Counted from the first letter of the stretch, positions 1 to 10,539 are shown. The stretch: DNA of 64,000 bases from Synaphobranchus kaupii (GCA_029718625.1 CM056397.1:3992590-4056589); one strand, 5' to 3'. Numbers and translations are program-made. Notes: generated from the sequence alone by a model not told the origin.

Positions 1-3
1 AAG

Positions 4-705
4 ATGAGACCAGAGTTGGTGAAAGTGAAAGGGACCCTGGATGTACAAGGGAATTTGGAAACCATTTTAATAAGATCAAAAGGTACAGCAGCATGTCCAG
101 GAGAAGGAGAATCAGAGACAGGCCAGAGTGATGGCCGAGGAAACGAGAGAAATTCTGAAAATAGCACACCATGCCCACACCTCCACACACCTCATGGCAG
201 ACCAGAGAATCAGGGAATGACAAGATGCAAGAAAGAAACAGTCAAGTCGCCAAGGGCACATCGTGAATCTGAAGAGAGCAGCAAGCTAGGATGTGCCACT
301 GGATATCAACAGGCAATGGAAGAAGTAGAGGATGAGATATGGGAGGGAGAAACGAAACCGAAAAGAGGAGCAAGAGGAGCTGGAAGAGACCCAAGAAGAG
401 GAGAATATGACATCAAAGGGAAAGTGAAACTAAGGTCAACTGCCATTCCCAAAGATGAATCAAGCACCTCTAATAGTGAAGACTCAGATGAAAGTGCAAT
501 AAGAAAGAAAAAGAAAGTGACAAGGGAAATGCTGAAAGAAACCCTAGATGAAGTGAAGAAAGCAGAACAAGCATTCCTGCGCGAAGGAGGGTACTCGCAG
601 CAACGAATTCAAGAATTGAAGCAGGTCTACGACATCAGTAGTGATATCCAGAACAGTGCCAGCAAAATCCTCAGGAAGAGCGGCAGAAAAAAGAAGAGCA
701 CCTGA
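4..705 (+). pseudogene. gag: Gag N-terminal part (matrix/linker region)
   Basis: This open frame of 233 codons is rich in Lys, Glu, Arg and Ser and has no recognisable fold. Its last third (about residues 165-225) is predicted helical and charged. It is followed, in another frame and with 65 bp of overlap, by the capsid/zinc-knuckle frame at 641-1948, and the two together have the size of a retroviral Gag. Inferred: a frameshift near 641-705 separates the two halves. The frame may begin outside the window, so the ATG at 4 need not be the true start. Confidence 0.5.
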
Positions 706-1948
706 TCGATACAATCCAGGGGAAGAAGGAGACGAAGAGGATGAAGAAACCTTCCTGGCCCCATTGCAAGTCTTACCCCAACCAGGGAGACAACAGCCAC
801 TCACTAAGTACATCCCATGGTCATCAATGGACCTGGAGAACATGGTCAAGGATTTACCGAAAATAACAGAGGGAGCAGGACCATGGATAGCGAAGGTAGA
901 GATGCAAACGACTCACCTGCCCCTGTGTATGGGAGATATTAAGCAGCTACTAGTAAGATGTGTGGGGCACCAGGTCACTGAAATAATGGACCTGGCAGGC
1001 CTGAAAGGAATTATGGACACTCACAAGATGGACGGAGAAGCATTCAGCAGGCACAGACCATGTGTGTGGGCCGCATTGAGAGGAATGTTTCCACATAAAT
1101 CAAGCCTTACAGATATAACGAGTGCAGAACTAAAGGAAGGAGAGGACATCCATGATTTTATCAACAGGATGCAGGAGACATGGAAAACAAACATGGGACA
1201 GCCATTTGATGCATCACAAGGAACATCGACAATGTTCTTTCACATGTTGTGTAAAGCATTGCCCGAACCAGTAATAAAGGCCCTAAGCAAGGTTGTGGGG
1301 CTTCCCCAGGAAAATTGGGATAAACAAAGAGCCCATCTTGTCCACCACATGAAGCTGCACAGAGAAAGTATGAAGACCTCAGAAGGGCAGAATAAATCTC
1401 TAAAGAAGAAACTGTTACTTCTCCAGATAGCCGACAGGGAGAGAGAAGATCAGGGAATTCAAGCAGCAGTGATAACCCAGCAGATACAGGCACCCCCACC
1501 CTCACAACAAGTCCAAGGAGGACAGGGCCCATCCATCGAATGGGCTGGACCAAATTTCCAAAGGCCAGTGTTCCCATGGACGAACCAGGGCCAGTGGCAG
1601 GAGAAAGACTGCTGGAGATGCGGAAGGATGGGACACTGGGCCAATAACTGTCACACAGGAAGAGGAAGAGGATTCCAATCAAGAGGCCGCATGAACCAAG
1701 GAGCATACCCTGGGTGGCCATCGTACCCGCCATCGTACCCGCCAATGCCATCATATCAAGGACCCGAGAACCAGATAGCGATGATCCCACAGCAAAACAT
1801 GTATGGGCAGCAGCAGGAGGGATGGCAGCCACAGCAGCTACAGCAGCCACAACAGCCACAGCAGCCACAGCAACCACAACAGCCACAGCAACCACAACAG
1901 CCACAACAACAATGGGGAATGAGTCCCCAACAGAATCCCCTTCAATAG
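641..1948 (+). pseudogene. gag: Gag capsid and nucleocapsid part
   Basis: The frame has 435 codons. Residues about 60-280 form a capsid-like helical region with a stretch resembling a major homology region (LKEGEDIHDFINRMQETW). A single zinc knuckle of the CX2CX4HX4C type (CWRCGRMGHWANNC) lies at about 1609-1650. The C-terminus is a long Gln/Pro repeat made of CAGCCACAA-type units (1826-1915). Known: Gag proteins build the particle and bind genomic RNA through the knuckle. The Gln/Pro tail is unusual in length and probably grew by slippage. The entry into this frame is probably not a natural start, because the matrix-like part lies upstream in another frame. Confidence 0.7.
1826..1915 (+). 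repeat. CAG/CCA-rich slippage repeat inside gag
   Basis: Repeated CAGCCACAA/CAACCACAG units encode a Gln-Pro tract at the end of Gag. On the opposite strand they produce an apparent Ala/Val-rich ORF that is only a shadow. Confidence 0.8.
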
Positions 1949-2083
1949 GGATGCCTTGAGAATCCTACAGCCCTAGGAGCAGAGGGAGAGTATGAAGCAA
2001 AGGAAATGCTATCTATAACATCCAGCTGTGCCACAAATTAACCACAAATTGATATTCTCAGGCCTGCCATAAGAGGGAAAAAC

Positions 2084-2266
2084 ATGCAACTTTTTAATAG
2101 ATACAGGGGGCAACAGTACACTTATCAGAGACTGCCTCAAGGATATGTAAAATCCCCTAGCCTATTCAATCAAATGGTCAGAAATGATTTTTTTTGCACC
2201 AAGCGCAGTAATAGAGGTCATTTGCAGAGCTGCCCATGGTGTTGGCCACTCTGCAAGGGGGGATGA
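2084..2266 (+). pseudogene. pol: Reverse transcriptase fragment of the retrovirus
   Basis: A 60-codon frame contains the stretch YTYQRLPQGYVKSPSLFNQ, which corresponds to the RT segment just upstream of the YxDD catalytic motif. YxDD itself is not present. The sequence then runs into unrelated codons. Known: this segment is conserved in retroviral RT. Inferred: it is the remnant of pol left after large deletions on both sides, because Gag ends only 135 bp upstream and no protease, RNase H or integrase is seen before the LTR. Confidence 0.65.
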
Positions 2267-2941
2267 GAGAAATACAGAAACATTGGTTTATACTAGCATG
2301 ATATCAAGATGCGCATGCGGATTCTAAAACTGTAGCTAAAGCCTTGGCAAGATAAATTTCCCCCAGATTCGGGGTCTGTCAGACCCTGAGCAGCGACAAT
2401 GGTTCTAAAAACTAGTTTTAAATAAATAAAAAATAAACAAATAATAATTTGACACTTTTCGACACCCCATGATCACACATATTACATACACTGACTACAT
2501 GAAGAAAAGAACAACTCAAAGGGGACATAATAAAGCCCCAACTGACTAAAGGCCCTTAGGATAGATAAAACAGACACATAAATAGATTAAGGAAAAGGGC
2601 GAAGAAGGTAGGAGACGCCTGAGTGAAGTACTAGTAACCTCTCCTCAGGTTTCTTAGAATATGGCCTCCTAAGAAGAGGAAGAAGACATTACAACTATAA
2701 TCTTTGTATAATTATAGCGAATCAAAATTAGATGATCATTAAAAATCATTAAATACAATAGCTTTAGTAACTTTTGATATTTCATCTGTTAATTGTTAAT
2801 TAGAGGAAATATTAACTTAGGTAAATTATGCATGAAACTAATCAACTACAAATGTTTATTTTTATCGTACAATACTAATGTCATAACATAACTCCACCAC
2901 CAGGCGAAGTATCAACAAGAGAGTGTGAGACCGGACGGTCT
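2267..2941. other. Non-coding remnant between pol scrap and LTR
   Basis: About 675 bp of AT-rich sequence with no ORF that I can assign. By position it should come from the 3' part of pol or env, but no motif supports either. Confidence 0.4.
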
Positions 2942-2953
2942 CAAAGGGGGGAA
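2942..2953 (+). promoter_or_regulatory. Polypurine tract of the retrovirus
   Basis: A purine run with six consecutive G directly precedes the TG that opens the LTR. This is the expected position of the plus-strand primer. Confidence 0.7.
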
Positions 2954-3575
2954 TGTGGAAGTAAGCCGTAGGCCCAAGAAAGCCTCATATGAAATAATTA
3001 AATAATAAAGTCAAGATCTAGTGGAAAAGTACTGAGATGGGGGGTTGTGAGAGGGTGCAGGATAGTTCTCTGTCAGCAAGGACGAGGGCATCTAGCACAC
3101 CAGTCAAAACAGGAATGTTTTCCTCCTGTGTTCCATAACAAAGCAGGAGTTGTACTTATAGACCGTGCTGACCCAACAGGTGGGAGGAGAGTTCACAAAC
3201 AATTTTATTTGATAGATCAAGAGTGCCCTCAAGCGCATAGGGTAAGAACAGGTCATATAACATATTAATGTTGTGCCTAATTTGTTATTGGATAAAATAA
3301 GATATTATGAAAAGGTGTTACCACATATCATTGGTGTATTAGCAACGTAAAGGAGGAGTTATGATATTGTAAAAACTAATGTTTGTTATTGTTCGGGGAA
3401 TTCTGAATCCTCTGCGTAGGTTTGTGGTTTTCCCATGTTGAATCAACATTTGACCATTTAATAAAAGATTATACTTCTGCTATTTCCTTCATCTTTATCT
3501 TGAGTATTCTTCCACTCGAAAAACCCATCTCAAATTGAATTTAACGAGGAGGGAGTCAAAGGACTTACTTCCACA
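2954..3575 (+). repeat. 3' LTR of the endogenous retrovirus (622 bp)
   Basis: The segment begins TGTGGAAGTAAG and ends CTTACTTCCACA, a perfect 12-bp terminal inverted repeat with the required TG...CA ends. A polyadenylation signal (AATAAA, near 3459) lies about 115 bp before the end. The polypurine tract abuts its left side. The boundaries are therefore well supported, although the partner LTR lies outside the window. Confidence 0.85.
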
Positions 3576-4606
3576 AAGGCCAGCAGGTGGCATCATAGCT
3601 GGGTACATGCGTGGAACTGGAGCCGACCGGCTGCTTCTGGAGAATGATGATCGTTGATCTATAGCTACCGCTCCGGCGGTTGCCGAAGCGGGACGGAGAG
3701 AGGAAAAGAAATCAGTAGGCACTCGAAAATGTTAGTGAGCCATGCAGGAGCGATATAGGCTAGGTGTCTGTGCGCAATTGGGAACTGAAGAGGATGGAGC
3801 TGGGGTGGAGGGGAGGGTTTTTGTGTGCAGTGGGCGTGCAGACAGAGTATCCACCATGGTAGGGCGAGGCGGTTAAATAGACCACCTTGTTACGTGAATG
3901 GACCACGATAGGTGAATCGTCACTACTCAGCTGAGCTGTCAGCTGATTCACCTATGGCCGGGTTTCACTCTCGTGGCCTGCCTGAACTAACGCTACGCTC
4001 GATTTCCGGGCCATGGCAGCCATCTTGTGGCGGTGCCAAGAACCGATTGAATAGGGTTGAATGGAACCACGTGATCCCGTTGTCTTTCTAGTTATTATAT
4101 AGTTCTATGGTCGGGAGTATCTGAAGGCTGGAGGAGGAGCTTGAAAGGGAGGTGTCAAAAGCAAAGGGGGCGTGCCAAAAGCATGTTTCTATTGGTCGAT
4201 AATTCTGTTTGTCATATCTATAATATGTTTGACATTATCCAATCAAAAACATCCTCCAAAGTAGGTGTATCCAAAGCCTTCAGGAAGTGCGGCTCCTATG
4301 TTTCTATCGAGCACCTCAAAATGCTTGAATCCTCGATGGTAAGCAAATAATGCCTGAAAACAAAAGTTGTGATATTAGCCTATGTAAAATGTTGCATATA
4401 TAATTTGAAAATGGCGTTTTGAAGTCATCGCCAGGAAATTGTACAGTATGTTTTATCGCCCACTGTAGCAAAGTCACAACTGTATTCAAAGTGAGGCTTA
4501 ACTTTAACGTTAGTTGATTAATATGAGCTAGGTAGCATGAGAAAAATGGAACAGGCTTCTTAATTTAACTTAGATGATTAATTAAACGTTACTCTCATTG
4601 TTTTGC
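3576..4606. other. Unassigned non-coding sequence
   Basis: About 1 kb without a credible gene. The short ORFs on either strand have no recognisable motif. Bases 4140-4215 share an inverted match with 36855-36930 (core: CAAAAGCATGTTTCTATTGG), so a further interspersed repeat fragment is present. Confidence 0.4.
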
Positions 4607-4610
4607 TTAA

Positions 4611-5635
4611 AGGATAAGTTCGCTATTTTGGACCTTGGACCCTATTTGCGGTCTGTCTTCCATGAACCTGACACATTGAGTCCATATTTTCGCTGATCGG
4701 TCCAGTATTGAGCTCGCTACAGATTTCCTGTAGGCTCTCACTGGGCTACAATAGAAGTCAACGGGGCAATTCTAAATGTTATGGAAAAACAACGATAAAT
4801 GTGCTTTTATAGCTCAGTGTGTATTCTTACGGTCTCAGTATGCTCTCCTGTGAAATGTAGGCTATCGCAAACGCAAACCGAACGTTGAAACAACAGTTTC
4901 ATTTGAAACAGAACTATTTCTCCGACCGCACTACCTCGCACTGTAAACTTCCGCAGTCTAGATACGTTGTTGGTCTAGCCTCGGCAGCGACTTCGGATAA
5001 CATTACCTGCACAACTTCAGCCTCTCTCTCTTCTCTTGCTCTCTTATCATCCATCTCTTGTAGTTCCGTGTCCGTGTATTCTGGCTCAAATCTGTAGCCA
5101 GTAACGTCAAAGTCAAAATCGAATTCTTCGTCTTCGTAATCATTATAGTAATCCATCATCCAAGTTTTTTTGTGCAAATTGTAGCCGACGTTGCTGCAGG
5201 TAAACAAACGCAGACTGCTCACCTAGATAGTTTCGTAAATGGCCGGCACACCTTCCCGCTCTCCCACCCCCGACACATAGTACTCCGCGGGAGCAGCAAA
5301 AACAAGCAACAGAGAAATGCTTACGTCCAAGCCATGCCAAGCACGTAAAAATGTTCGGATTGAGATACATTTCACAGGAGAGCATACTGAGACCGGTAAC
5401 AATACACCCTGAGCTTCCCGTCTCATTTATCGTACATGAAAGCACATTTATCGTTGTTTTTCCATAACATTTAGAATTGCCCCGTTGACTTCTATTGTAG
5501 CCCAGTGAGAGCCTACAAGAAATCTGTAGCGAGCTCAATACTGGATCGATCAGCGAAAATATGGTCTCAATGTGTCAGGTTCATGGAAGACGGACCGCAA
5601 ATAGGGTCCAAGGTCCAAAATAGTGAACTTATCCT
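4611..5635. mobile_element. Foldback DNA element with TTAA target duplication
   Basis: The element starts AGGATAAGTTCGCTATTTTG at 4611, and its right end is the inverted copy. Exact TTAA lies outside both ends (4607-4610 and 5636-5639). The terminal inverted repeats are long, roughly 250 bp each (about 4611-4858 and 5372-5635), with scattered mismatches. Known: piggyBac and Kolobok elements duplicate TTAA. I cannot decide between them, although these ends lack the usual CCC start of piggyBac. No transposase is present, so it is non-autonomous. Confidence 0.8.
4914..5222 (-). CDS. Acidic ORF inside the TTAA element, P2X7-like type (tentative)
   Basis: The minus-strand frame of 102 codons has a very acidic Tyr/Asp/Glu segment, then a YRFEPEYTD-type stretch, then a charged helical segment (residues about 55-75). 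It lies in the unique centre of the TTAA element, between the inverted repeats. From memory, fish genomes contain many short transposon-linked proteins labelled P2X7-like that start with a similar acidic region followed by a Y-x-F-E-P motif. The resemblance is limited to that motif. The Cys-rich domain that would make the assignment firm is absent, so the frame is at best a truncated remnant. The true start may be one of the two Met near residue 22. Confidence 0.35.
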   Translation of the reverse strand: MSSLRLFTCSNVGYNLHKKTWMMDYYNDYEDEEFDFDFDVTGYRFEPEYTDTELQEMDDKRAREEREAEVVQVMLSEVAAEARPTTYLDCGSLQCEVVRSEK

Positions 5636-5717
5636 TTAATAGAGACACATAACAGTTCAAACTCAAGCTCAGTTCCTGTCGACAGAAGACCGCTGTGTTG
5701 GTGGTTGCACATTTTGT

Positions 5718-5812
5718 TATAAAGTGTATAGCCTACCAACCTAGCCTGAAGCATAAATTGATGACACACCGGGAGTCACACAGACAGCGGTCTGTGCAGC
5801 ATGGAAGTAAGT
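5718..5812 (+). promoter_or_regulatory. Possible TATA box, start codon and splice donor
   Basis: TATAAAG at 5718-5724 is followed about 77 bp later by ATGGAA and immediately by a good splice donor (gtaagt, 5807-5812). Together with the exon-like segments downstream this could be the start of a host gene with a tiny first coding exon. This is inference from short signals. Confidence 0.3.
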
Positions 5813-5938
5813 AGTGCAGCAAATCAATTTATTTATTTATTTTACCATGTTTATGTATTGTGCAATATCTTAACCAGTTTGCTGTGACAAAAACTGGTGT
5901 ACACGTTTCACTTTTCTCACACTGTCTCTGGTGTGCAG

Positions 5939-6002
5939 ACAGTTCCGGTACATTGTCAGCACATCAGTGTTCAGAAGAAAGGCTCACTTGGCTGGCTGGA
6001 CA
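5939..6002 (+). other. Exon-like segment, copy 1 of a tandem duplication (64 nt)
   Basis: A pyrimidine-rich tract ending in gtgtgcag precedes the segment and a gtaagt donor follows it (6003-6008). The segment can be read in frame from the ATGGAA upstream and then encodes about 21 residues that I do not recognise. The whole block, intron end plus exon plus donor, is repeated at about 6007-6150. Confidence 0.3.
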
Positions 6003-6095
6003 GTAAGTATGTATTGTGCAATATCTTAACCAGTTTGCTGTGACAAAAATTGGTGTACACCTTTTCACTTTTCTCATACTGTCTCTGGTGTGCAG

Positions 6096-6142
6096 ACAGT
6101 TCATCAGTGTGCAGAAGAACGGCTCACTTGGCTGGCTGGACA
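6096..6142 (+). other. Exon-like segment, copy 2 of a tandem duplication (47 nt)
   Basis: This is the second copy of the same acceptor-exon-donor block. The exon is 17 nt shorter than copy 1 because one internal stretch is missing; the rest is nearly identical. The two lengths, 64 and 47, add to a multiple of three, so splicing both in would keep frame while using one would not. No further exon is visible, because a Tc1 element begins 30 bp downstream. Confidence 0.3.
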
Positions 6143-6171
6143 GTAAGTTCTATCCTTTACATGTAAATATA

Positions 6172-6715
6172 CACTGCCCGGCCAAAAAAAATGTTGCACA
6201 CTGTAATATTTTGTTGGACCGCCTTTAGCTTTGATTATGGCGCGCATTCGTTGTGGCATTGTTTCGACAACCTTATGCAACGTCACAACATTTATTTCCG
6301 TCCAGACTTGCATTAATTTTTGGCCGAGATCTTGTATTGATGACGGGAGTGTCGAAACCACTCCGTGAAGTCTTCTCCAGCACATCCCAAAGACTTTCAA
6401 TGGGGTTAAGGTCAGGACTCTGGTGGCCAATTCATGTGTGAAAATGATTCCTCATGCTCCCTGAACCACTCTTTCACAATTTGAGCCCGATGAATCTTGG
6501 CATTGTCGTCCTGGAATATGCCCATTGATGGGATAACCTGGTCATTCAGTACATTCAGGTACTCAGCTGACTTCATTTTATTGCTGCATAACGTTGCTGA
6601 GCCTAGACCTGACCAATTGAAGCAACCCCAGATCATAACACTGCCTCCAGAGGCTTGTAAAGTGGGCACTATGCATGACTGGTGCAACTGCGACTTTTTT
6701 TTTGGCCGGGCAGTG
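6172..6715 (-). mobile_element. Internally deleted Tc1/mariner element
   Basis: The termini CACTGCCCGGCCAAAAAAA and its inverted copy (ending GGCCGGGCAGTG at 6715) are flanked by TA on both sides (6170-6171, 6716-6717). At 544 bp it is about one third of a full Tc1 element. The inside encodes only the C-terminal transposase half on the minus strand. Confidence 0.85.
6180..6710 (-). pseudogene. Tc1-family transposase, C-terminal remnant in two frames
   Basis: Two minus-strand frames cover it. The first has [17 protein letters not shown] and then [17 protein letters not shown], the region of the second catalytic Asp of the DDE domain. The second has LTPLKVFGMCWRR, LGQKLMQVW and the conserved C-terminal helices. 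The N-terminal DNA-binding domains and the first catalytic Asp are deleted, and a frameshift lies close to the third catalytic Glu region (about 6412-6430). It cannot encode an active enzyme. Confidence 0.8.
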
Positions 6716-6777
6716 TATTTATTTACCTTGGAAGTCACTCCATGTTATTACTTTATATGTGTAATGATGGCATGACG

Positions 6778-8909
6778 TGTGAGGTAGGAGGGGCCAAACG
6801 CAGCAACGGGGATTCATTAAGCACTAGGCCACTACGACGGGAAACCCCGTAATTAAGGGAAGGAGACAAGACAGGGAACACACGTACCAAAGCTACTAAA
6901 CTCACTGTCACACACCAATGAGTAGAAGCGCAAATGCCAGGTTTCTCAGTAAGAAAACCAAACAAGACTAATGCAACAAATAACTGCTACCCTATACTTC
7001 TACGAGCTAAGTAACTCAGTAAAAGCGTGAACGCCCGATCTCCCAGGAGAGAGAAACATTTTACAGGCGAATAGAGCAGAGATCTGCGGTCCCATACCTC
7101 TACGAGCTAAGTAACTAAAAAGCCAGCAATAATAAATGCCTTGCCTCGGTAACGAGACACATAAGAACAGGCGAGTAGCATAATGGCAGAAATAACACAC
7201 ACCAAACGTACCAAAGCTACTAACCGGCTCACTGTAACACGCAAATAAGTATAGAAGCACAAACGCCTGGTTTCACAGTAAGAAAACCAAACAAGGCGAA
7301 TGGAACAAAGAACTGCTACCCTATACTTCTACAAGCTAAGTAACTCAGTAAAAGCATAAATGCCCGATCTCCCAGGAGAGAGAAACATTTTACAGGCGAA
7401 TAGGGCAGAGATCTGCGGTCCCATACCTCTACGAGCTAAGTAACTAAAGAGCCAGCAATAATAAACGCCCTGCCAAAGTAATGAGGCATTAGAATAGGCG
7501 AGTAGCATAAATGGTACAAATAAAACACACAGCCAACAAACCCTGCAAAATAATACAAGATAGTATACGAGGAGGTGAAAGGAACAGAGATCTAACGTTT
7601 CAAGGCTACTCTCAGATTCGCAGTCACACACAAACATGTCCACAACATCGCCCGGTCTTCCCTATAGGAAGACATGTACCGAAAGACGAAACAGAACTAC
7701 AGTTCTGAACAAAATCGCCAAAAGCTCCATGTACGGAGACAGGTACCGAAAGGAACGAACAAGACAGGCTGCACCGGACATTTACCGGCTAAAAGACTAA
7801 CGCGAGATTAGTAGAAAATAAACGCCCTACCTCTCCGTAAAGAAGAATGTAACGAGGCGACAGGAACAGAGATCCAACGTTCCACAGCTACTTCCATAAG
7901 CTCGTAGTCACACGCAGAAAACATAAAGGGGGTAACGCCCAATCTCCCAGGAGAGAGAAACATTTTACAGGCTAGCCGCCGGTAAACTGCCATCCCATAC
8001 CTTTACTAGCAAAATGACTAACACAAGCTTAGTAGAAAATACATGCCCTAGCCTCAGTAAAGGGGAGTGTATCGAGGCGAAAGGAACAGAGAGCTAACGT
8101 TCCAAGGCTACTTTCAGAGACTCGCAGTCATACACAAACATGTCCACAACATCGCCCAGTCTTCCCTATAGGAAGACATGCACCGAATGACGAAACAGAA
8201 CTACAGTTCTGAACAAAATCATCAAAGCTCCATGTACGGAGACAGTCACCGAAGGACGAACAGGACATTTACCGGCTAAAAGACGCGAGCTCAATAGAAA
8301 ATACACGCCCTGCCTCTCAGAATAAATAAAGCCCTACCTGTCAGTACGATAAAAACGCCAGGTCTCTTAGTAAGAAATGACTATACAAATACACCCACAA
8401 ACAAACAAAGACTCCTCTCGCTTTCACGGAAGAAAGCAAACAGAGAGAGGAGGAAGAGACAGAGAAGGCAAAAGGATCTAGGCAACGGAAGAAATGAAAA
8501 ACCAGGAAGCGGAGACAGAAAAGAGCCAGGGGGGAAAAGTCCTAATATATCCACAAAGGCAAGTCCCGCACTACTCCAATAAAACACTCTGGAGCAAAAA
8601 TGGTCTCCTAAAAAACCTAGACCTAATCGTACTGGCTAAGCAATCAAAGGGCAAAATAATACCACACACAAGATAATGCAAATAATGCCAGACAATACAA
8701 ATAATGCCAGACAATACAAATTAATATCAAAGCCCAGAACGGAGGAAAACATGGGCTTAAATAGCTCCAGGGTAACCACGCACAGTTGTGATGCTGAGAG
8801 AAACTCCGCAATCAAGACGGGGTAGAGCAAACATCCACTAAAAGGGCAGCGCCCTCGCGTGGCTACCAAGGAAACCGACCGCAAGGGAAAAAGGGTCAAA
8901 ACCATGACA
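6778..8909 (-). repeat. Long solo LTR of a Gypsy-type element, copy 1
   Basis: Read on the minus strand the unit starts TGTCATGGTTTTG (at 8909) and ends CCTCACA (at 6778), giving TG...CA ends. It has a TATA-like TATTTAAG at 8763-8756 and, exactly 30 nt after its first base, GCTTTGATATT. Downstream of that are several imperfect tandem blocks about 320-590 bp apart. One begins GATCTCCCAGGAGAGAGAAA at about 7038, 7361 and 7940. Another contains CTTCCCTATAGGAAGACATG at about 7660 and 8161. No coding sequence is attached. A diverged copy in the other orientation lies at 26.35-28.02 kb. I find no clear target duplication, so the boundaries are good but not proven. Confidence 0.6.
8756..8763 (-). 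promoter_or_regulatory. TATA-like box of solo LTR copy 1
   Basis: TATTTAAG on the minus strand lies exactly 30 nt upstream of a GCTT that is shared, at the same spacing, by three other LTRs in the window (TATA-like boxes at 22864-22871, 26481-26488 and 50697-50704). Confidence 0.5.
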
Positions 8910-9464
8910 ATATGATGTTGAGCTTATTTATTTATTATGCAATTAGAATTGTTTTTTTATGGCATGTACATGGTATTAAACTATGGTTAATATAGTACTG
9001 TACATTAACATTTCTTGTATGGTGTGCACTTTGGATGCATTCCATGAATTGAGACGTTGTCTAACACTCTTAAATCAGACAATTACCTGTATTTTAAAAA
9101 AAAAGTGATTTCAGGCTGTGTCAACAGGGAATGTTCAGAAATGAAGAATTCAGAAATGAATACCGCACTGAGTAGCAGGTCTCACAATATTTGGAAAGTG
9201 GCACAACCTGCAGACATTCCCAAAGGGTTCTGTGGCATGGGAAGAAGGGGGTGTTCTATGTTTTTTATTCAACTATGGACTTTCCAGGCTTCTGTTCCAA
9301 TTACTGTTTTTATGAAAGTGGTTGTCATTTCTGAGTCGCTTTCTTACAAAACTCATAGTGTCAGTATTACCAAAGATTCTCTAGTTATGTCTCAATACCC
9401 TCTCTGGTATTACCCTCCGTTAGTATTAGCGTGGGAAAAGATTTAAGGTTTATTCATATTTTCA
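8910..9464. other. Unassigned non-coding sequence
   Basis: About 550 bp, AT-rich. The plus-strand ORF at 9057-9446 has no recognisable domain and its composition looks like random non-coding sequence. Confidence 0.4.
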
Positions 9465-10539
9465 TTAACCTCTTCCTACCGAGGGCAAAATAGGCCAATT
9501 TTCGCCTGTTTTCACTAGTGACAAACAAAGGTGGTTATCTCAAAAACTATAAATGGTACAAATATGGTTCATGGCTTTTATTAAAGAAGACACCTGCAGT
9601 ATTACGACTAAGCAGTGAGAACTCATAGAAATCCAGTTTTTGATACTTAACTACAACAATTTATGTACAGAAAATATTAAAAAACTAAAAAACGGGTACC
9701 TACATTCAAGTTTAAGAATTTTTACCTGGTGAGCTACAAATGCAATCAAGGAAATGACTCCTCTGTCTGATTCATCAATATGCTGCCTACCTCTGGTAAC
9801 AATCTGGTGTCAATATCTCAAACCATTCAAATTTTACAGGGTTTTTTTCAGGTGAACCTTTTTCGTTATCCAAATGGTGCCAAATGTTCCAAAAATGGCA
9901 GTGTTCCAGAAAGGTCTCAATATGACTTATTTTTTAGGTTTTCGCAAAAAAATGAGATAATTTGTCAATATTGGCAATAAAAGTTCATTTTTAGACGTGT
10001 TCTTGTTGCTCTTCATATTACACAACTAACTACCCGAGGTCACAAAAAGCTGTCAAAACCCATGTAGCAGCACAGTGAATCTTGTGTATTTCACCAGAGC
10101 CCCATTCGCCAGAAATGAGTCCAGGAATGTGCAAACAGGTTTTCAAATGAATAATGGGAATAGTATGAAACTTCCCTACACATTACTGCTTGCCAGTCCT
10201 GTCCTTTATTCTGTTGCCACCTCCTACGACGGGGACGTTGGGGTTGGGTTTTAGGAGGCAAAACTTTATACATGACAAACATATATCAACTATATACAAG
10301 TGCACTAAGGTATACTACTAAAAGTGCAGTGGATAAAAAAATCAAAGGTCCACCAGTTTCCTAGATAAAATAAAAACACCCCTGCTGTAACAAATAAAAA
10401 GATCCTTGCCCTCTAATTGCTGAAGTTACCGTATTTACACAAAGAAAGTACAAAATGGCAGGGTCCAAAAAGCTTGAAAAAATGAACTAAAAACAAAAAA
10501 AGGCAAAGGATCAAAACATGGGGGTGGAGGGTGAGGTTG

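Larger units (their letters stand above)
1..3575 (+). mobile_element. Endogenous retrovirus, 3' part, internally deleted
   Basis: Seen: a gag region with a capsid-like stretch and one zinc knuckle, a scrap of reverse transcriptase, about 700 bp without ORFs, a purine tract and one LTR ending at 3575. The 5' LTR would lie left of the window. Known: this order is that of a retrovirus. The RT scrap (RLPQGYVKSPSLFNQ) looks like gamma/epsilon-type retroviral RT. Inferred: protease, most of pol, integrase and env are missing, because only about 1 kb separates gag from the LTR. The copy is an inactive provirus remnant. Confidence 0.75.

Noticed and set aside
1161..1904. Minus-strand ORF of 247 codons with an Ala/Val-rich start
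   Set aside because: It is the reverse of the Gln/Pro repeat and gag coding sequence; no independent protein signal.
9057..9446. ORF of 129 codons between solo LTR and piggyBac
   Set aside because: No domain, low-complexity start, no promoter or splice signal that I could support.
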